From the NCBI GenBank assembly GCA_963737445.1, contig CAVTSO010000002.1, positions 109,130 through 173,129 of the forward strand: a stretch of DNA of 64,000 nt. Reading direction: 5' to 3'. The notes below the pieces were generated by a model. The model was not told where the DNA came from. It was given only the letters and a program-made list of their open reading frames with translations, and ran no database searches. This DNA is from JAICYJ01 sp963737445. GTDB taxonomy: Bacteria; Actinomycetota; Thermoleophilia; Gaiellales; JAICJC01. Below are positions 17,276-24,781 of the stretch, one piece after another (within the stretch, counting starts at the first letter, position 1; every line of letters starts with the position of its first letter). Position numbers and translations under genes: made by a program.

Positions 17276-17311
17276 CGAGGGCCGGGAGCCTGGCGGCGCC
17301 CGGCCCTCGCT
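17274..17311 (-). terminator. Terminator hairpin after ATP sulfurylase gene
   Basis: AGCGAGGGCCGGG (17274-17286) pairs perfectly with CCCGGCCCTCGCT (17299-17311), a 13-bp GC-rich stem with a 12-nt loop. It begins about 13 nt past the ATP sulfurylase stop. No U-run follows. Confidence 0.75.
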
Positions 17312-17323
17312 GGTCAGATCCCG

Positions 17324-18490
17324 CTACTGGCCGCGGTAGGCGGCGATCAGCACCTCGGCCACCTCGGGGCGCGTGAACTCGACCGGCGGCACCTCGCCGT
17401 TGCCGAGCATCTCGCGCACCTTCGTGCCCGACAGGAACACGTGGTGGTCGGAGGGGTGCGGGCAGGTCTTGTTGGAGGCCATGTTCCCGCAGGCCTTGCA
17501 GAAGAACGTGTGGTCGAAGAACATCGGCTCGATGTCCAGCTCGTGTGGCTGGAACTCATCGAAGATGTGGTGCGCGTCGTAGGTGCCGTAGTAGCTGCCC
17601 ACGCCGGCGTGGTCGCGGCCGACGATGAAGTGCGAGCAGCCGTAGTTCTTGCGGCACAGGGCGTGCCACACGGCCTCGCGCGGCCCGGCGTAGCGCATCG
17701 CCGCGGGGAACACCCCGAGCACGGTGCGGTCGGCCGGGTAGTAGCCCCGAAGCAGCGTCTCGTAGCACTGCATGCGCACGTCGGCCGGGATGTCGTCGCC
17801 CTTGGTCTTGCCGACCAGGGGGTGAAGCAGCAGCCCGTCGACGGTCTCCAGCGCGCACTTCTGGATGTACTCGTGCGCGCGGTGCACCGGGTTCCGCGTC
17901 TGGAAGCCGACCACGCGGCTCCAGCCCCGCTCGGCAAAGACCGCGCGGGTGTCCTTCGGATCGAGGTGGTACGCGGGGAAGGCCGGGTCGGGCCGCTTGA
18001 AGACCGTCACCGGGCCGCCCACCAGGGTCGGGCCCTCGGCGTAGATCTGCGCGACCCCCGGATGCTCCTGCTCGGTGGTGCGGTACGTCCTGGCCGCCTC
18101 GTTCTCGCGGTCGACGCTGAACACCTCCTCCACGTCGAGCACGGCCAGCAGCTCACCGTCGGCGCTCTCCAGCGCCAGCCGGTCTGTGTCCGGGGCGTCG
18201 GACACCGACAGCGTCACCGGCATCGCCCACGGCACCCCGTTTGCGAGGTGCATGTCCTCGACCGAGGCGTCGTAGTCGGCCCGGGTCATGAACCCGGTCA
18301 GGGGCGACAGCGCCCCCGACGCGATCATGTCCAGGTCGGCCGTCTGCTTGTCGCTCATCCGCACCCGCGGCAGCGACTCGGCCTCGGCCGCCAGGGCCGC
18401 TGCCTCGTCACCGCTGACGGTGCGGTCGATCAGCTCGCCGCCGTGCGGCGCGATCACATTCGACTTGGTCGATGCGGTCGCCTCCGGCAT
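17324..18490 (-). CDS. sat: ATP sulfurylase (sulfate adenylyltransferase)
   Basis: 388 residues of the homomeric Sat type, making APS and pyrophosphate from sulfate and ATP. Signature motifs are present: QTRNPVHRAHEYIQ (about 197-210, the adenine/phosphate site), GRDHAGVGSYYG (about 290) and the late FLSGTKVREML segment. A Cys cluster near 335-350 (CKACGNMASNKTCPH) matches the zinc site found in bacterial and archaeal Sat. The ATG overlaps the APS kinase stop by one base. Last gene of the sulfur operon. Confidence 0.95.
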   Translation of the reverse strand: MPEATASTKSNVIAPHGGELIDRTVSGDEAAALAAEAESLPRVRMSDKQTADLDMIASGALSPLTGFMTRADYDASVEDMHLANGVPWAMPVTLSVSDAPDTDRLALESADGELLAVLDVEEVFSVDRENEAARTYRTTEQEHPGVAQIYAEGPTLVGGPVTVFKRPDPAFPAYHLDPKDTRAVFAERGWSRVVGFQTRNPVHRAHEYIQKCALETVDGLLLHPLVGKTKGDDIPADVRMQCYETLLRGYYPADRTVLGVFPAAMRYAGPREAVWHALCRKNYGCSHFIVGRDHAGVGSYYGTYDAHHIFDEFQPHELDIEPMFFDHTFFCKACGNMASNKTCPHPSDHHVFLSGTKVREMLGNGEVPPVEFTRPEVAEVLIAAYRGQ

Positions 18491-19053
18491 CAGGCGACGG
18501 CCTCCTCTTTCTCGCGTGCGATGAAGCCGAGCTGCTCGAGCTGCGTGATCACGTGCTGCGCCGACTGCTCGGGCGAGCGGCCCTCTGTCTCGACCACGAT
18601 CTCGGCGTGCTCGGGAGCCTCGTAGGGATCGGAGACGCCGGTGAACTCCTTGATCTCACCGGAGAAGGCCTTCGCGTAGAGGCCCTTGACGTCGCGGCGG
18701 GCGCACTCGTCGAGCGACGTCGCAACGAACACCTCGACGAACCGGTCGCCGATCATCTCGCGGACCGCGTCGCGGGTCTCGGCGTAGGGCGAGATGGCCG
18801 CCACGATCACGCCGGCACCGTGCCGGGTCAGCAGCTTCGCGACGAAGCCGATGCGCAGGATGTTGGCATCGCGGTCCTCGCGTGAGAAGCCGAGGCCCTT
18901 GCTGAGGTTGGTGCGGACGACGTCGCCGTCCAGGTGGTCGACCAGGATGCCGCGTCGTTCCAGCTCCGGGCCGACGATCTCAGCGATGGTGCTCTTTCCG
19001 GCCCCGGACAATCCGGTGAACCAGAGGGTGAATCCGTTGGTTTCATTCCCCAC
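18490..19053 (-). CDS. cysC: Adenylyl-sulfate (APS) kinase
   Basis: 187 residues; phosphorylates APS to PAPS. The P-loop is GLSGAGKST (14-22), followed by the LDGDVVRTNLSKGLGFSREDRDANI block (about 41-65) and the FVATSLDECARRDVKGLY lid region (about 110-128). The neighbouring reductase is of the APS-using iron-sulfur type, so PAPS made here is more likely meant for sulfotransfer, for example by the enzyme at 4204-5172. The GTG start has AAAGGA about 10 nt upstream. Confidence 0.93.
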   Translation of the reverse strand: MGNETNGFTLWFTGLSGAGKSTIAEIVGPELERRGILVDHLDGDVVRTNLSKGLGFSREDRDANILRIGFVAKLLTRHGAGVIVAAISPYAETRDAVREMIGDRFVEVFVATSLDECARRDVKGLYAKAFSGEIKEFTGVSDPYEAPEHAEIVVETEGRSPEQSAQHVITQLEQLGFIAREKEEAVA

Positions 19054-19098
19054 GAGTATTCGGTCCTTTCGTCGTATCCGTCTGACGCGTTGTAGCCG

Positions 19099-19803
19099 CT
19101 AGTCGCCGTGCAGGCCGCACTCGACCTTGCCCGTGCCCTTCCAGCGACCCGTGCGCTCGTCGGCGCCGCTGTCCACCGAGGCGGTGCAGGGAACGCAGCC
19201 GATCGACGGGTAACCGTGGTCGTGCAGCGGGTTGTACGGGATGCCGTGCCTCCAGATGTAGCGCCAGACATCGCGGTTGGTCCAGTCGGCCAGCGGCTGC
19301 ACCTTCACAACGCCGCGACGCTCATCTATCTCGATTTTGCGGGCACTTTCCCTGGTTGTCGACTGGTCGCGGCGAATTCCCGTGATCCAGGCGTCCATGC
19401 CGTCCAGCGCCTGGCGCAGCGGCGCCACCTTGCGCATCGCGCAGCAGCCGTCGGGATCCCGCTCCCACAGCCGGTCTCCGTGCTTGGCCGCCTGCTCGGC
19501 GACCGACAGCGCCGGCTCGATCCGCTCGAACCGCACCGGGTAGCGCTCGATCAGCTTCTGGCGGGTCTCGTACGTCTCGCGGAACAGCAGGCCGGTGTCG
19601 AACTCGACCACCCGCACGTCCGGCTGGATCTCCGACAGCATGTGCACCAGCACCGAGCTCTGCTTCTGCCATGAGCAGGTCAGCACCAGCCGCGGGTGGA
19701 ACAGCTCGACGGCCACGCGCAGCACGTCCTCGGCGCTGTGCGACTCGAGATCGTCGGCCAGGCGGGCTGCCTCGGCCGGGCTGATGGGAAGGGTGGTGCT
19801 CAT
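19099..19803 (-). CDS. cysH: Assimilatory APS reductase (CysH family, 4Fe-4S type)
   Basis: 234 residues; reduces activated sulfate to sulfite. It has the PP-loop-like SWQKQSSVLVHM (about 44) and the GIRRDQSTTR substrate segment (about 145). The four cluster cysteines occur as DGCCAMRKV (about 120) and GCVPCT (about 203), with the catalytic Cys in KVECGLHGD at the C-terminus. The CC...CxxC set marks APS-using enzymes; PAPS reductases of the E. coli type lack it. The ATG overlaps the ComA-family stop (ATGA). Confidence 0.92.
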   Translation of the reverse strand: MSTTLPISPAEAARLADDLESHSAEDVLRVAVELFHPRLVLTCSWQKQSSVLVHMLSEIQPDVRVVEFDTGLLFRETYETRQKLIERYPVRFERIEPALSVAEQAAKHGDRLWERDPDGCCAMRKVAPLRQALDGMDAWITGIRRDQSTTRESARKIEIDERRGVVKVQPLADWTNRDVWRYIWRHGIPYNPLHDHGYPSIGCVPCTASVDSGADERTGRWKGTGKVECGLHGD

Positions 19804-20579
19804 GTGGCGGTGGGAATGTCCCGTAGCAGCAGGTCCGGCAACGTGTCGGAGCGCAGCCCCAGCCGCAGCGTCTCCAGCGGGATCACCTCGTCGTGCGGGA
19901 TGTTGCCGAGGTTGCACTCGGGGCCGAGGTGGCGGATGAACCAGGCCTGCTGCTCCTTTTGGGGCGCCTCGAACAGCAGGCTGTCGGCCGGGATCTCGTG
20001 CACGATCTCGTCGATCAGGCCGCTGCGCACCTCGCCGCTGGCGCGGAAGATGCCGGCGGTGCCGGTCTCGCGGGCCTCGGTGATGACCTTCCAGGCGCCG
20101 GCCTCCAGCTCCTCCTTGATCCAGGCCACCCACTGGTAGGGCGCGAAGATCGAGTCCAGGTCCTTGGAGCCGACCTCGGACAGCACCACGAACTCCTCGG
20201 CCAGGGAGCTGATCAGCTCCTGCTTGCTCTCGCGCTCCATCTGCAGGGTGCCGTCGGACACCTCCACGTGGGTGAAGCCGTGGCCGCGCGTCCAGCGCCG
20301 GAACTCGTCCACGCGGCCGCGCGCGACCGCCGCCTCGAGCAGGGTGCCGCCGCACATGACGGGCGTCTCATAGGAGTGGTAGAGCTTCACCTTCGCGGAC
20401 AGGTTTTGCGTCACGTAGGACGTGCCCCAGCCCAGCTTGACCATGTCCACGTACTCGCCGGAGGCCTCGAACATGCCGTCCACCTCGGCCAGGGTCATGC
20501 CCTTGTCGATCACGTGGGTGAGCCCGCGCTCACGCGGTTTGGACGGGCGCATCGGTAGGCCCAGGAACTCTTCGACCAT
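19800..20579 (-). CDS. Phosphosulfolactate synthase (ComA family)
   Basis: 259 residues closely following the ComA pattern: GLTHVIDKG (about 19-27), VKLGWGTSYV (about 46), CGGTLLEAA (about 76), HVEVSDGT (about 103), VLSEVGSKD (about 131), and LFEAPQKEQQAWFIRHLG followed by LETLRLGLRSDTL near the end. ComA condenses sulfite with phosphoenolpyruvate to (R)-phosphosulfolactate in methanogen coenzyme M synthesis; bacterial relatives make sulfolactate. Here it directly follows fumarase beta and is translationally coupled to the sulfite-producing APS reductase, strongly suggesting that it consumes that sulfite. The product and downstream fate are inference. Confidence 0.88.
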   Translation of the reverse strand: MVEEFLGLPMRPSKPRERGLTHVIDKGMTLAEVDGMFEASGEYVDMVKLGWGTSYVTQNLSAKVKLYHSYETPVMCGGTLLEAAVARGRVDEFRRWTRGHGFTHVEVSDGTLQMERESKQELISSLAEEFVVLSEVGSKDLDSIFAPYQWVAWIKEELEAGAWKVITEARETGTAGIFRASGEVRSGLIDEIVHEIPADSLLFEAPQKEQQAWFIRHLGPECNLGNIPHDEVIPLETLRLGLRSDTLPDLLLRDIPTAT

Positions 20580-20582
20580 GGC

Positions 20583-21170
20583 TTATAACCTCGAGTAGAT
20601 GGTTTCCTCGAGCCGCTTGCGCGCCTCGACCTGGACGTTCTCGTAGAGCGATTCGCCGTGCGTGTCCATGCCCACGATCAGCGGGCCGAAGTCCTTGACG
20701 CGGAACTTCCAGAGGCACTCCGGCATCAGGTCCTCCCACTCGACCTGCTCGATCTCCTCGATCTGGGTGGTCTCGAGCGCGGCCGCGCCGCCGACGATCG
20801 CGAGGTAGACGCCGCCGTGATCGCGCAGCGGCACCAGCGCCTCCGGCAGCAGGCCGCCCTTGCCGATGATGGCGCGGGCGGCGTGGTCGCGCACCAGACC
20901 TTCGGTGAAGCGGCTCATGCGGGCGCTGGTGGTGGTGCCGATACACATCGGCTCGTAGCGGCCCTCGCCCAGCTTGCGCACGTTGGGCGCGGTGTGCAGC
21001 AGCGCTGCGCCGCGAAGCAACATCGGCGGCTCGACGCCCTTGTCGAAGATGCGGATCTGGGTCGCGTCGCGGATGCCGATGATGTGGCCCTGGATGGTGA
21101 CGGTGTCGCCGGCTCGGAGCTTGCGCACGGTCGCCTCGTCGGTGGGGAAGGTGATCTCGTGGTGTGCCAT
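20583..21170 (-). CDS. Class I fumarase/tartrate dehydratase beta subunit
   Basis: 195 residues, the swivelling C-terminal domain of Fe-S hydro-lyases as a separate subunit. Recognisable segments are KLRAGDTVTIQGHIIGIRDA (about 18-37), CIGTTTSARMSRF (about 74-86) and AIIGKGGL (about 97-104), which bind substrate carboxylates. The start ATG has GGGAT about 8 nt upstream; an extra 22 codons in the open frame lie over the alpha-subunit end. It ends 3 nt before the ComA-family ATG. The family acts on malate/fumarate or tartrate; specificity for a sulfonate analogue would be novel. Confidence 0.88.
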   Translation of the reverse strand: MAHHEITFPTDEATVRKLRAGDTVTIQGHIIGIRDATQIRIFDKGVEPPMLLRGAALLHTAPNVRKLGEGRYEPMCIGTTTSARMSRFTEGLVRDHAARAIIGKGGLLPEALVPLRDHGGVYLAIVGGAAALETTQIEEIEQVEWEDLMPECLWKFRVKDFGPLIVGMDTHGESLYENVQVEARKRLEETIYSRL

Positions 21171-21180
21171 CGCGATATCC

Positions 21181-22080
21181 CTACGCTTCCCGGTCGTAGT
21201 CGACGGTGCCGTCCGCGAAGATGTGGGCGCTGGCACGGCGGGCCGCCCAGCACTGGTAGTTGACGGCCACCGGATTCAACGTGATATGGGTGTGGGCCTG
21301 CTCGACGTGCACCGAAAGCACGGTGGTGTCGCCGCCCAGCCCCATCGGGCCGATGCCGGTTTCGTTCAGCAGTTCGAACAGCTCGCGCTCCAGCGCGGCC
21401 ACGTCCGGATCCGGGTTGACGTCGTCCACCGGCCGCGCGATCGCCTCCTTGGCCAGGTGCATCGCCAGGTCGGCGGAGCCGCCGATGCCGACGCCGACGA
21501 TGCCGGGCGGGCAGGGCTTGCCACCGGCGCCGACGATCGAGTCGAGCACGAACCGCTTGATCGCCGAGACGCCGTCGGCCGGCACCAGCATCTTCAGGAA
21601 GCTCATGTTCTCGGAGCCCGACCCCTTTGGGATGCACTTCACGTCCAGGCCGTCCCAGTCCGGCACGAACTCCCAGTGGATGTGGGGGATCTTGTGGCCG
21701 GTGTTGTCGCCGGTCGGCACCCGGGTGAGCGTGTGCACGGTGTTCGAGCGCAGCGGGTGCTCCAGCGTGGCCCGGCGGGTGCCCTCGCGCAAGGCCTGCT
21801 CGATGCGGGCCGGGTGCAGGGGGAAGCGCTCGCCGAGGCGCACGTAGTAGACGGCCAGGCCGGTGTCCTGGCAGACCAGGTTCTGGCGCTCGTCGGCCAC
21901 CGAGACGTTGGTGTTGATCGTCTCCAGGATGCGCTTGCCGACCTTGTGCGTCTCGGTCTCCATGGCGCTTCGGAGGGCGTCTCGCAGGTCCTGGGGGATG
22001 TCCTTCAGCGACCATACGTAGAGGTGCGCGGCGGCGTCCTCGACGGTCTGCTGCAGGTCTGTGGTGGTGTCGATGGCCAA
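21181..22080 (-). CDS. Class I fumarase/tartrate dehydratase alpha subunit
   Basis: About 299 residues. Three cluster cysteines typical of the 4Fe-4S hydro-lyase alpha subunit are seen: LVCQDTGLAV (about 70), GKPCPPGIVGVGIGG (about 200) and NYQCWAARR (about 275). The PKGSGSENMSFLKML stretch (about 168-182) is a family block. I choose the TTG at 22080 because an AAAGGA Shine-Dalgarno (22086-22091) sits 5 nt before it and conserved sequence begins there. It lies 10 nt after the flavoprotein stop and pairs with the beta subunit downstream. Confidence 0.88.
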   Translation of the reverse strand: MAIDTTTDLQQTVEDAAAHLYVWSLKDIPQDLRDALRSAMETETHKVGKRILETINTNVSVADERQNLVCQDTGLAVYYVRLGERFPLHPARIEQALREGTRRATLEHPLRSNTVHTLTRVPTGDNTGHKIPHIHWEFVPDWDGLDVKCIPKGSGSENMSFLKMLVPADGVSAIKRFVLDSIVGAGGKPCPPGIVGVGIGGSADLAMHLAKEAIARPVDDVNPDPDVAALERELFELLNETGIGPMGLGGDTTVLSVHVEQAHTHITLNPVAVNYQCWAARRASAHIFADGTVDYDREA

Positions 22081-22090
22081 GGTGATCCTT

Positions 22091-23306
22091 TCAGCGGGCA
22101 TCCGCGGCGGCGGCGCGGCCGGCACGGCGCCCGAACACGGTGCAGTCGAGCAGGGAGTTCCCCATCATGCGGTTGCGGCCGTGCACGCCGCCGGTGATCT
22201 CGCCGGCTGCGAACAGGCCCTCGACGGTGGTGCTGCCGTCCCGGTCGATCACCAGCCCGCCGTTCTGGTAGTGAAGCACGGGATAGGTCAGGATTGGCTC
22301 GGTCAGGGGATCGATCCCGGCGTGGCGGTAGCGCCGCATCATGTAGGGCAGCACCTGGTCGGCCACCTCCGCCTCGATCCGGGTAGTGTCGAGCAATACC
22401 GCCGGGCGGCCGTCCGGCGTGGTCAGGCCGCGGCCCTCGTCGCACTCCTTCACGATCGCCTCCGCCACAGTGTCGCGCGGCGCCAGCTCGTCGATAAAGC
22501 GCTCTCCCTTGGCGTTCACCAGCAGCGCCCCGTAGCTGCGCGTGGTCTCGGGGATCGAGTAGCCCTGCAGCGGTGGGGGCCAGGCGCCGCCGTTGGGGTG
22601 GTGCTGCAGCGAGTCCTCGTCGCGGGCCTCGGCTCCCAGCTCGTGCGCCAGCGCGGCCACCTCGCCGGTGGCGCCGGGCTGGTTGGTGGTGAGAACGCCA
22701 CGACGCCTGGCCTCCGCGTAGCAGCGGCCGCCGGCCGCCAGCACGATGGTGCCGGCCTCGATCGTGGCCGTCTCCCCCTCGCAGTCGATCGTCGCGCTGA
22801 AGTGGCCATTGGGCTTCGCCAGCGCCGTCAGCGCGGCGTGGCCATGGATCTCGACGCCCTCGGCGGCCAGCGCGCCGCGCAGCGCGTGGGCGATGGCGTG
22901 GCCGGTGCGGTCGCCAACCTGCAAGCAGGCGCCTGGTGGACGCGCCGCCGCAGCGGGCCAGCCGGTAGCCGTCGCCTTCGCGTGAGAACTCGACGCCCAG
23001 CTGCTCCAGCCATGCGATCGCCTCCGGCGCCTCCCCGGTCAGCACCGACACCAGCTCCATGTCGGCCGTGTCGTGCGAGGAGCGGTAGACGTCGGCGGCG
23101 TGCTGCTCGGGCGAGTCGTCCGCGCCGATGGCGGCCTGGATGCCGCCCTGGGCCTTGCCGGTGTTGCAGGAGGCGGGCGAGCCCTTGGTGATCAGCACCG
23201 TCCGTGCGCCCTCGCGGGACGCCGCCCACGCCGCGGCCAGGCCGGCGCCGCCGCTGCCGACCACGAGCACGTCCGCGCGTGTCGGAAGTGAGCTCACGGA
23301 GGGCAT
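22091..23306 (-). CDS. Fumarate reductase/succinate dehydrogenase-like flavoprotein, frameshifted
   Basis: About 405 residues after repair, shorter than SdhA (about 580) and lacking a capping C-terminal domain. FAD site: DVLVVGSGGAGLAAAWAA (about 10-27). Active-site features of the family are kept: HHPNGG, ERFIDELAPRDTVAEAI (proton-shuttle Arg), LHYQNGG and HGRNRMMGNSLLDCTVFGRR. The frame breaks near 22920-22930; removing one base joins TRRLL to QVGDRTGHA. No iron-sulfur or membrane subunits of SDH are adjacent, so it is probably soluble. The neighbouring hydro-lyase and ComA-family genes suggest reduction of an unsaturated acid. Confidence 0.8.
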
Positions 23307-23321
23307 TCTACAGAAGGAACG

Positions 23322-23729
23322 CTAATCTTGAAAATAAGCGGAGCTTATATTCTGGATCTCCGCGAGCTCACCGGGCGCCGGGCGCCAGGGCAGCACCAGC
23401 GGGTCGCCGTGGTAGCGCGGGATCACGTGCACGTGGTAGTGGAAGACCGTCTGCCAGGCGGCCGCACCGTTGGACTGCATGATCGTGACGCCGTCGGCGC
23501 CGAGGGCCGAAAGGGCCCGGTCGGCGATGTCGCGCGAGACCAGCGCACAGTGGGCGAGGTCCTCGTCGGAGGTGTCCTGGATGTCGCGGGTGTGGGCCCG
23601 CGGGATCACCAGCGCGTGGCCGCGGGTGGCCGGGTTGATGTCCATGATCACGATCGCCCGCTCGTCCTCGTGGATGCGGATCGAGGGCAGCTCGCCGGCC
23701 ACGATCCGGCAGAAGATGCAGTCGTCCAT
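23322..23729 (-). CDS. HIT-family (histidine triad) nucleotide-binding protein
   Basis: 135 residues, HINT branch. N-terminal CIFCRIVAGELP (4-15) with the CxxC zinc pair, and the histidine triad HYHVHVIPRY (about 97-106). The family hydrolyses nucleoside phosphoramidates and related adenylates. Some members act on AMP-linked sulfate such as APS, which is worth noting because this gene is 15 nt upstream of the sulfur operon on the same strand. The ATG at 23729 is set by the -10 box 7 nt upstream. Confidence 0.88.
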   Translation of the reverse strand: MDDCIFCRIVAGELPSIRIHEDERAIVIMDINPATRGHALVIPRAHTRDIQDTSDEDLAHCALVSRDIADRALSALGADGVTIMQSNGAAAWQTVFHYHVHVIPRYHGDPLVLPWRPAPGELAEIQNISSAYFQD

Positions 23730-23736
23730 GGGCCGG

Positions 23737-23742
23737 ATGCTA
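23737..23742 (-). promoter_or_regulatory. -10 box TAGCAT
   Basis: On the minus strand TAGCAT lies 7 nt before the HIT ATG. It is the best candidate promoter for the whole HIT-to-sat run, since no comparable box was found between those genes apart from an AT-rich patch at 23325-23350. Confidence 0.5.
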
Positions 23743-23749
23743 TCGCCGC

Positions 23750-23755
23750 TAGGAT
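23750..23755 (+). promoter_or_regulatory. -10 box TAGGAT
   Basis: TAGGAT ends 6 nt before the ATG of the GNAT gene at 23762, divergent from the HIT promoter. Confidence 0.6.
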
Positions 23756-23761
23756 CGCGGA

Positions 23762-24734
23762 ATGGAAACGGATCAGCGCACGCCGTTCGTGCCGGACGGC
23801 TTCGTCCCGCCGGCCGGCCTGGCCACGACCGGCTTCCTGCTGGAGCCGCTGGGCCCGCAGCACAACGAGTCCGACTACGACGCCTGGACCTCCAGCATCG
23901 AGCACATTCGGGCCACACCCGGCTACCCCGACGGCGACTGGCCGCACTCGATGACGCTCGAGCAGAACCGCGGCGACCTCGAGCGCCACCAGCGTGACTT
24001 CGAAGGCCGCAAGGGCTTCACCTACACCGTGCTCGACCCCGGCTCGCGGTCGGTGATCGGCTGCGTCTACATCTATCCGTCCAGGCCGCCCGTCCACGAT
24101 GCCGAGGTGCAGCTGTGGGTGCGGGCCACCCACGCCCAGCTCGACCGGCAGCTGTGGCGCGCGGTCTGGGAGTGGCTCCACCGCGACTGGCCGTTCCGCG
24201 CGGTCAGCGCGCCTGGTCGCCTGGAGGTGGTGGCGACCACCGAGCGTTTCCGGCTGCAGCTGCTGCGCCCGCAGGATGCTGAGCCGCTGCAGCGGCTGTA
24301 CGGCGACCCCGAGGCGATGCGGTACGTCGGCGCCGACAGATCGACGCGCACGCCCGAGCAGACCGTCGGCCGGGGTCGGCCGGCTGATCGAGCACCAGCA
24401 GGCGCACGGGTTCTCGCTGTGGGCGGTGGCCGACCGGGAGGACGACGAGGTGATCGGCGTTGCCGGCCTGGTGCTGGTGGAGATGGCCGGACCCGAGGTG
24501 GAGGTCGTGTACGAGCTGGTGCGCGACGCCTGGGGTCGCGGCATCGCCACCGAGGTCGGCCGCGCCTGCCTGGACGTTGCCTTCGGTCCGCTCGGGCTGG
24601 AGCGCGTGGTGGCGCTGTCCTACCCGGAGAACGCCCCCTCGGTGCGGGTGATGCAGAAGATCGGCATGCGGGACGACGGCGAGTTCGAGGCATACGGACG
24701 CCGGATGGTGCGCTACGTGGCGGAGCCGGGTTAA
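23762..24734 (+). CDS. Two-domain GNAT acetyltransferase, frameshifted
   Basis: About 324 residues with the frame repaired. Residues 1-150 form one GNAT-like unit (FTYTVLDPGSRSVIGCVYIYP as its central strand). Residues 155-324 form a second, RimJ-like unit with FRLQLLRPQDAEPLQRLY, then YELVRDAWGRGIATEVGRA as acetyl-CoA loop and NAPSVRVMQKIGM. The break is in the GGGG run 24372-24375; deleting one G gives continuous GRVGRLIEH. A GGAGG followed by GTG near 24225 leaves open that these were two genes. Substrate unknown. Confidence 0.7.
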
Positions 24735-24767
24735 CTCGGACTGAACGCCCGCTGAATGTAAGGCCGG

Positions 24768-24773
24768 TAACAT
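24768..24773 (+). promoter_or_regulatory. -10 box TAACAT
   Basis: TAACAT ends 8 nt before the ATG at 24782. Confidence 0.55.
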
Positions 24774-24781
24774 CCGGCCCC

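Noticed and set aside
20583..22080. Plain TCA-cycle fumarase as complete explanation
   Set aside because: Not excluded, but the gene pair sits between a soluble-type flavoprotein without SDH partners and a ComA-family enzyme in a sulfur operon, so a purely housekeeping role is less economical.
23334..23348. ATAAGC-GGA-GCTTAT inverted repeat at the end of the HIT gene as a terminator
   Set aside because: Six-bp AT-rich stem inside codons, with no reason to end transcription just before the flavoprotein; it may instead be part of an internal promoter region, not supportable.
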